Of a stretch of DNA of 9,791 nucleotides, positions 6,066 through 9,791 are shown piece by piece. Position 1 is the first letter of the stretch, and each line of letters starts with the position of its first letter. Made by a program: the position numbers and the translations under genes. The stretch is from Clostridiales bacterium (GTDB lineage: Bacteria; Bacillota; Clostridia; Peptostreptococcales; NVVX01). Where the stretch lies: contig JAJOKQ010000098.1 in NCBI GenBank assembly GCA_021129785.1, forward strand, positions 1 to 9,791, written 5' to 3'. The notes below the pieces were generated by a model. That model was given only the letters and a program-made list of their open reading frames with translations. It was not told the origin of the DNA and ran no database searches.

Positions 6066-7547
6066 TTACTTCACCTCGTTAGTCTGTATTATTTCTATAT
6101 ATTCCATGTTAGCATCCTTCATCCCTAACAGTTTCGTTTTCTCTCTTTTGATTTGCAAAAGCCGTTGAACTGTTTCTTCTCTAATTAACTCACCTGCAAC
6201 AATCAGCGGTATTCCTGGAGGATAAGGGACTATGCTTTCACCGCATACCAAACCTACAGATTTTTTTAATAATATAGGCCCTTTTTTCATATAGTGTGCT
6301 TTTCTTGGAGTATAAATACATTCTGGAGTATCTATAGAAAAGTTGCAGTTGTTGTTTGTAATAATGTTTTTCAATATGTCTTCTGGCTTTGGCACTTTCG
6401 AATATCTTTGAGATATTTCTTCTATTGCAAGTGCTAGTTTAGAAAAATCTTCTTTTTCATTTGCTATAGATGTTATCCCTAATACGCCCTTCTCATTGGC
6501 CATTTCCATCTCAATATCATAATCTTTTCGTAGAACTTGCTCAAACCTAGATCCTAAAACACCTTTTAATTTAATATATATTTTAGTTTGGTCTAGCGCC
6601 TCTACTGATTTTCTTTCAGTTATTCTCTCGTCTAAAATAGTAACTCCTTCTACATTTTTTATCCTTTTCTTAAATTCTCTTATATTACAAAGTAAATTAT
6701 CCATCAAATAATTACCTTTTTCTTTATATATATTCGCAGCTAAATCAAGCGATGCCATAAGTATATATGAAGGGCTACTGCTTTGGTGCACTCTTAGCAT
6801 GAATTTCAGTTTTTCTCTATCAATCCGATTCCCTTTAACATGTAGCATAGAACTTTGAGTAAGTGAAAGCAATGTTTTATGAGTGCTTTCGACTACCGCA
6901 TCTACACCACATTCCATCGGCGTGATAGGAAGTTTTTCACTTAATCCTAAATGCGCTCCATGCGCACCGTCTACTAACATTATTTTATCATATTTATGTG
7001 CTATTTCGGTTATTTTTTTTAGATCACTGGCAATTCCATAGTAGGTAGGATAAGTAATTAGCACTGCTTTAATTTCTTTGTGTTCTACGAGCAATGCCTC
7101 TACCTTCTCTGGGGAAATGCCAAGTGTAATTCCGTTTTTCACATCGGCTTCCGGGTAAATATAAATCGGTTGAATATCACCTAAAATTAGTGCGTTAATA
7201 ACTGACTGATGACAGTCTCGTCCTATAATTATTTTATTTCCAGGTTCGACTGCGGACATAATCATTGCATATACTCCTGCTGTACTTCCATTTACTAAAA
7301 AAAAAGTTTTATCACTGTTAAATGCTTCTGCTGCGTTTTCTTGCGCTTTTTTTATTATTCCTATAGGCTGATGTAAGTTATCTGTTTCCGCCAACTCTGT
7401 ACTGTCAATAATTGTCAGGCTTTCTAGGATTCTTTCGCATTTTAATTTTGTGAATATTTTGCCAAATTTATGTCCAGGAGTATGAAAAGAGACTTTGTCT
7501 CCATTGGATATTTCAATAAGTTTTTCAATTAGTAGTGTTTTTTTCAA
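6066..7547 (-). CDS. yaaO: Orn/Lys/Arg decarboxylase family protein (YaaO-like)
   Basis: PLP-dependent fold-type I amino acid decarboxylase predicted to make a polyamine precursor (cadaverine, putrescine or agmatine); the substrate cannot be read from sequence. Counted from the TTG at 7547 (493 residues): FHTPGHK (21-27) is the family entry motif, VNGSTAG (85-91) holds the phosphate loop, VDGAHGAH (192-199) has the Asp that contacts the PLP ring, and STHKT (221-225) carries the PLP lysine K224. A C-terminal domain has PYPPGIPL, conserved in the family. Start choice: TTG 7547 has AGGTGG five bases upstream, whereas the in-frame GTG at 7556 overlaps that site and has none of its own. In B. subtilis yaaO also sits just before tmk. 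At under 500 residues it is the short Gram-positive form, lacking the N-terminal wing domain of the inducible enterobacterial enzymes. Confidence 0.88.
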   Translation of the reverse strand: MKKTLLIEKLIEISNGDKVSFHTPGHKFGKIFTKLKCERILESLTIIDSTELAETDNLHQPIGIIKKAQENAAEAFNSDKTFFLVNGSTAGVYAMIMSAVEPGNKIIIGRDCHQSVINALILGDIQPIYIYPEADVKNGITLGISPEKVEALLVEHKEIKAVLITYPTYYGIASDLKKITEIAHKYDKIMLVDGAHGAHLGLSEKLPITPMECGVDAVVESTHKTLLSLTQSSMLHVKGNRIDREKLKFMLRVHQSSSPSYILMASLDLAANIYKEKGNYLMDNLLCNIREFKKRIKNVEGVTILDERITERKSVEALDQTKIYIKLKGVLGSRFEQVLRKDYDIEMEMANEKGVLGITSIANEKEDFSKLALAIEEISQRYSKVPKPEDILKNIITNNNCNFSIDTPECIYTPRKAHYMKKGPILLKKSVGLVCGESIVPYPPGIPLIVAGELIREETVQRLLQIKREKTKLLGMKDANMEYIEIIQTNEVK

Positions 7548-7576
7548 CTTGCCCACCTATATTCTCGAAGCTTTGA

Positions 7577-7762
7577 CTATTTAACAATTCCAAGTCTTTT
7601 CTTTTCAGTTTTACTTTTTCTATATTCACTCTGTTTAGCCGAAGATCTTCTCTTATTTTTGTTTACATCGTCTGCTGTTAAGGAAATAAGAGCAATAAAA
7701 AACCACCCTATCGGCACGAGTAATAAGGCTAAAAATATGATTGAAACCCAGTAATTCAACAT
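7577..7762 (-). CDS. Small single-pass membrane protein of unknown function
   Basis: I do not recognise this 61-residue protein. Residues 1-29 (MLNYWVSIIFLALLLVPIGW and on to ISL) form one long hydrophobic membrane segment. After TADDVN comes a very basic, hydrophilic tail (KNKRRSSAKQ, RKSKTEKKRLG). By the positive-inside rule the tail should be cytoplasmic. Start choice: the reading frame is open further upstream, but AGGAG (7775-7771) lies eight bases before the ATG at 7762, and the extra upstream residues are not conserved-looking. It is the first gene after the promoter at 7815-7823 and is followed by the decarboxylase after about 30 bases, so it is probably the leader gene of the cluster. 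It could be a membrane adaptor or simply a lineage-specific protein. Confidence 0.6.
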   Translation of the reverse strand: MLNYWVSIIFLALLLVPIGWFFIALISLTADDVNKNKRRSSAKQSEYRKSKTEKKRLGIVK

Positions 7763-7814
7763 GTCACTCACTCCTAATAAGCTTCTCTGTCTTATATATA
7801 CCATTATCAGAGCA

Positions 7815-7823
7815 ATTATATCA
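7815..7823 (-). promoter_or_regulatory. Extended -10 promoter of the decarboxylase-tmk-holB cluster
   Basis: On the minus strand TGATATAAT (7823-7815) is a consensus -10 with the TGn extension. No good -35 hexamer stands 16-18 bases upstream, as is common for extended -10 promoters. The start would be near 7808, leaving about 46 bases before the small membrane gene. Function is inferred from consensus only. Confidence 0.5.
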
Positions 7824-7978
7824 TAATTCTACATTGTTCTACTAATATTTTGTTTTATTTTGTAGAAATACACTTCAAAAGATGATAAAATATACATGTA
7901 CTCAAATGCATTCACACAATTTCAGTTTAAAATCTTACATTTAGTTGTTTTTATTATTATATTAAAGGTGGACAAAAA

Positions 7979-9049
7979 ATGAAAAAACTATTTTTTTTTC
8001 TTATTGTTATTGTTATTGTTTTGCTAATTGGCATTTCATATTTGGGTTTTTCTTACTATGCTGGTGCTGAGTTGCCTTCAATAGTCACTAATTTAATGAC
8101 TTCGCACCTTTCTGTTTCTACGTTTACAGAGCCAGTTGATATAGTAATTCCAAAAGGAAAATCTTTAAATTATGTTTCTAATTTGCTTTATGAAAAAGGC
8201 GTTATCAAAAACGCTAGATGGTTTAATTATCAAGCACAGCTTTTGGGTGTTGATACAAAAATTAAGCCTGGTTCTTATACTATAGAACCCACTATGTCTT
8301 TTAACGATATTTTTTCTTTGATTCAGGAAGGAACACCAATAAAGCCAGTAATCTTGTCTATCCCAGAAGGATACACGATTTTTCAGATCGCAGCTAAAGT
8401 TGAACAAATGGGATTTGGAACAGCGGAGGAGTTTATTGTTGCTACTGAAGAAATTTTTGCTCTGAAAGATTTATCTTTTGATACCGAAAAGTTATATTTT
8501 GTAATGGAAGGGTATTTACTACCTGACACGTATCATTTTACTATTGCTTCTACACCGAAAGAAATAGCTCTTAGAATGGCAACTACGATGTCTGAGTTTT
8601 TAGATAGTAACTATAAAGATCGAATAAACGAGTTAAATATTTCTACTCATGAAGTTCTTACAATAGCTTCATTAATTGAAAGAGAAGCCTATTCGGTGGG
8701 AGAAATGCCAACTATTAGTGGTGTTATTCATAATAGATTGAATATCAACATGTTACTTCAACTCTGCCCGACCGTTATTTATGGGTACGGCAAAGGAGAA
8801 GAACACCTTTCACGCGTTTTATATTCACATCTTCAATATGAAAATCCTTTCAATACTTATTTAAATTTAGGTTTGCCTCCTGGTCCAATAGCAGCACCTG
8901 GGCGAGATGCTATCCACGCTGCTTTGTTTCCTGAAGATCATGACTATCTATTTTACGCTTTATCTTCTGATGGTCATGCGTTTAGCAAAACTTATGCGGA
9001 GCATTTAAGGAATGTTGCTAAATTGAGGCGTTTGCAGGGTGATAATTAG
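7979..9049 (+). CDS. mltG: Endolytic murein transglycosylase MltG
   Basis: Membrane-bound lytic transglycosylase (YceG/MltG) that cuts nascent glycan strands and is thought to end their polymerisation during cell elongation. The 356 residues comprise an N-terminal anchor (LFFFLIVIVIVLLIGISYLG, 4-23), a LysM-like part (VDIVIPKGKSLNYVSNLL, 53-70, to about 120) and the catalytic domain. The latter holds EGYLLPDTY (177-185), IASLIERE with catalytic Glu234, and GLPPGPIAAPG (298-308). Two family positions look altered: the usual LQ(S/T)DPTV reads LQLCPTV (260-266), and PI-x-NPG reads PIAAPG. AAAGGTGG (7964-7971) lies seven bases before the ATG. It is divergent from the decarboxylase cluster, with 216 bases between start codons. 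I see no convincing promoter consensus for it. Confidence 0.93.
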   Translation: MKKLFFFLIVIVIVLLIGISYLGFSYYAGAELPSIVTNLMTSHLSVSTFTEPVDIVIPKGKSLNYVSNLLYEKGVIKNARWFNYQAQLLGVDTKIKPGSYTIEPTMSFNDIFSLIQEGTPIKPVILSIPEGYTIFQIAAKVEQMGFGTAEEFIVATEEIFALKDLSFDTEKLYFVMEGYLLPDTYHFTIASTPKEIALRMATTMSEFLDSNYKDRINELNISTHEVLTIASLIEREAYSVGEMPTISGVIHNRLNINMLLQLCPTVIYGYGKGEEHLSRVLYSHLQYENPFNTYLNLGLPPGPIAAPGRDAIHAALFPEDHDYLFYALSSDGHAFSKTYAEHLRNVAKLRRLQGDN

Positions 9050-9052
9050 GAT

Positions 9053-9077
9053 TAAGTGCTCGCTCACTGTTATTTTT
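9053..9077 (+). terminator. Possible weak terminator after mltG
   Basis: Four bases after the mltG stop, AGTG (9055-9058) can pair with CACT (9065-9068) around a 6-base loop. Two flanking A/T pairs can be added with a 2-base bulge, and TTTTT follows at 9073-9077. The stem is short, so termination would be inefficient; no better hairpin is visible nearby. Confidence 0.3.
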
Positions 9078-9090
9078 CTAATTAGTTTGT

Positions 9091-9573
9091 TTAGAAGCGG
9101 GCATTAAGTTCTTCTATGCCAGTAGAGTCTTTAATTAACTGAATATATTTCTTGGCCATGTTTTCTAATATCGTTTAAAACTACTTTGTGGAGTTCTCTA
9201 GCTTCAATCCAGTGCATTGAGCAAGCTTTTTAGCATAAGTCCCGTATTGATTACAGAAGTATCCAACGTTATCAATTATGTCTGGTCGTTTTCGTCTGTT
9301 AGCAGAGCTAGTTCTAAGTGCATATCCACAGTCTTCGCACTTTATTAGTTTGCTAAAGATGTTATTGTATTTTGAAGTTGTAGTATTCCTTCTGCTAGTT
9401 ATTAGCTGTTGAATTAATTCGAATTCTTCTGGGTTTATAGTTAGCTCATGGCAATCTTTTACTACGAGCCAATCTTTCATAGACACTACTGGTCTTTTAT
9501 CACTTTTTAGTGAGGTAGTAGGTCTTTTATTTCCAACTACATGACCTGCATATATTGGTAATTTTAATATTGC
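9091..9573 (-). pseudogene. Large serine recombinase, C-terminal fragment with frameshifts
   Basis: Remnant of a large serine recombinase, the integrase class of clostridial transposons and phages. The catalytic N-terminal domain is absent. Reading the minus strand from 9573: ILKLPIYAGHVVGNKRP is the start of the recombinase domain, then DWLVVKDCHE, then the zinc ribbon LIKCEDCGYALR, SSANRRKRP, and YFCNQYGTYAKK. The frame is then lost near 9222-9227. Restoring one base gives KKACSMHWIEARELHKVV, which fits the expected HWIEARDL block. A second slip near 9154-9158 (an extra G in CATGGCCAAG) restores RKHAKKYIQLIKDS. The reading ends at a TAA at 9093-9091, without the long coiled coil expected. 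The upstream end is fused in frame to a toxin gene fragment. The longest intact piece from a start codon is GTG 9486 to 9181 (101 residues). It is non-functional as a recombinase. Confidence 0.85.
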
Positions 9574-9663
9574 TTCGATAATCCTTTTTTGAGTATTAGT
9601 ATCATGCTTTTTTATGAATTTTTCAGCTCTTTTAGTAAGATTAATCTTTTAATTATTCTTCAT
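9556..9663 (-). pseudogene. RelE/ParE-like toxin, N-terminal fragment with nonsense codon
   Basis: About 31 codons from 9648 read KINLTKRAEKFIKKHDTNTQ, then KRIIEAILKLP. This is the N-terminal part of a RelE/ParE-superfamily mRNA-interferase or gyrase-type toxin (about 90 residues when complete). An in-frame ATG at 9663-9661 lies ten bases after AGGGAG and overlaps the last 11 bases of the antitoxin, the usual toxin-antitoxin layout. From it the reading is MKNN, then TAA, then KINLTK. Since this family commonly starts with YKI, a Tyr codon has probably become TAA. After KLP the frame continues straight into recombinase sequence, so the catalytic C-terminal part is gone. No active toxin can be made. 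Confidence 0.7.
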
Positions 9664-9791
9664 CTAAATTTAACTCCCTAATTAAATTTTCTAAAGGAAC
9701 TAAATCTTCTCCTGATTCTTTATATTCTTTGCATATTTTTATTTCTTCGGCATCAGGGTTATCTTCTTCAATACTAACCCATTCCTTTTGC
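9653..9791 (-). CDS. Antitoxin of a RelE/ParE-type module, C-terminal part (runs off the right edge)
   Basis: Forty-five complete codons and a TAA stop are visible; the N-terminus lies outside the window. The visible part (KEWVSIEEDNPDAEEIKICK, then EYKESGEDLVPLENLIRELN) is very acidic and helical-looking, as expected for the toxin-binding tail of an antitoxin. Its end overlaps the toxin start codon by 11 bases. The assignment relies on this arrangement and on the toxin remnant beside it; I cannot name the antitoxin family (RelB-like or other) from this tail. If the rest is intact, it is an orphan antitoxin with no working toxin in this window. Confidence 0.6.
   Translation of the reverse strand, partial: QKEWVSIEEDNPDAEEIKICKEYKESGEDLVPLENLIRELNLDEE

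Noticed and set aside
8165..8407. Minus-strand 80-codon frame inside mltG
   Set aside because: Antisense shadow of the LysM-like part of mltG, with no start signal and no recognisable protein.
9181..9486. A stand-alone 101-residue gene
   Set aside because: It is the middle of a serine recombinase read from an internal GTG with a frameshifted tail, so it is part of a pseudogene and not an independent gene.

Overview
The window looks like chromosomal DNA from a low-GC, endospore-forming Firmicute of the Clostridia. Codons are strongly A/T-rich, Shine-Dalgarno sites are AGGAGG-like, and the sporulation-type abrB and spmA genes are present. The gene order tmk-yaaQ-holB-yaaT-trmN6 convergent with abrB is that of Bacillus subtilis. 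The species cannot be named from the sequence alone; a Lachnospiraceae-like clostridium is the best guess.

Layout. At the left edge (1-78, minus) is the N-terminus of a gene that reads as spmA, preceded by a good match to a sigma-E promoter lying on a perfect dyad. Next is a long HD-domain CCA-adding enzyme (161-1594, minus). A divergent intergenic region with a strong sigma-A promoter drives an AbrB-type regulator (1791-2033, plus) that ends in a textbook terminator. A gene-free, strand-asymmetric stretch (about 2090-2398) separates abrB from a tightly packed minus-strand cluster. In transcription order (7762 down to 2399) this holds a small one-TM protein, an Orn/Lys/Arg-type decarboxylase, thymidylate kinase, the c-di-AMP receptor YaaQ/DarA, DNA polymerase III delta prime, the PSP1 protein YaaT/RicT and a tRNA1(Val) N6-methyltransferase. 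Several genes overlap or abut and some use TTG starts, which fits one translationally coupled operon. Compared with B. subtilis, yaaR, yabA, yazA and yabC/rsmI are absent from the places they occupy there.

Divergent from the cluster, mltG (7979-9049, plus) encodes a membrane-anchored endolytic murein transglycosylase. Behind it lies a graveyard of mobile and accessory DNA on the minus strand. It holds the C-terminal half of a large serine recombinase with two single-base frameshifts, fused in frame to the first ~35 codons of a RelE/ParE-like toxin, which itself carries an apparent nonsense codon. The toxin start overlaps the stop of an antitoxin gene that runs off the right edge.

The core genes serve housekeeping: dTTP supply and clamp loading for replication, tRNA maturation and modification, c-di-AMP sensing, and cell wall growth. 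The unusual parts are the sigma-E-like signal in front of spmA, the missing operon members with the odd 310-bp gap, two changed conserved residues in MltG, and the toxin::recombinase scar at the right end. I found no tRNA, rRNA, CRISPR array or intact mobile element.
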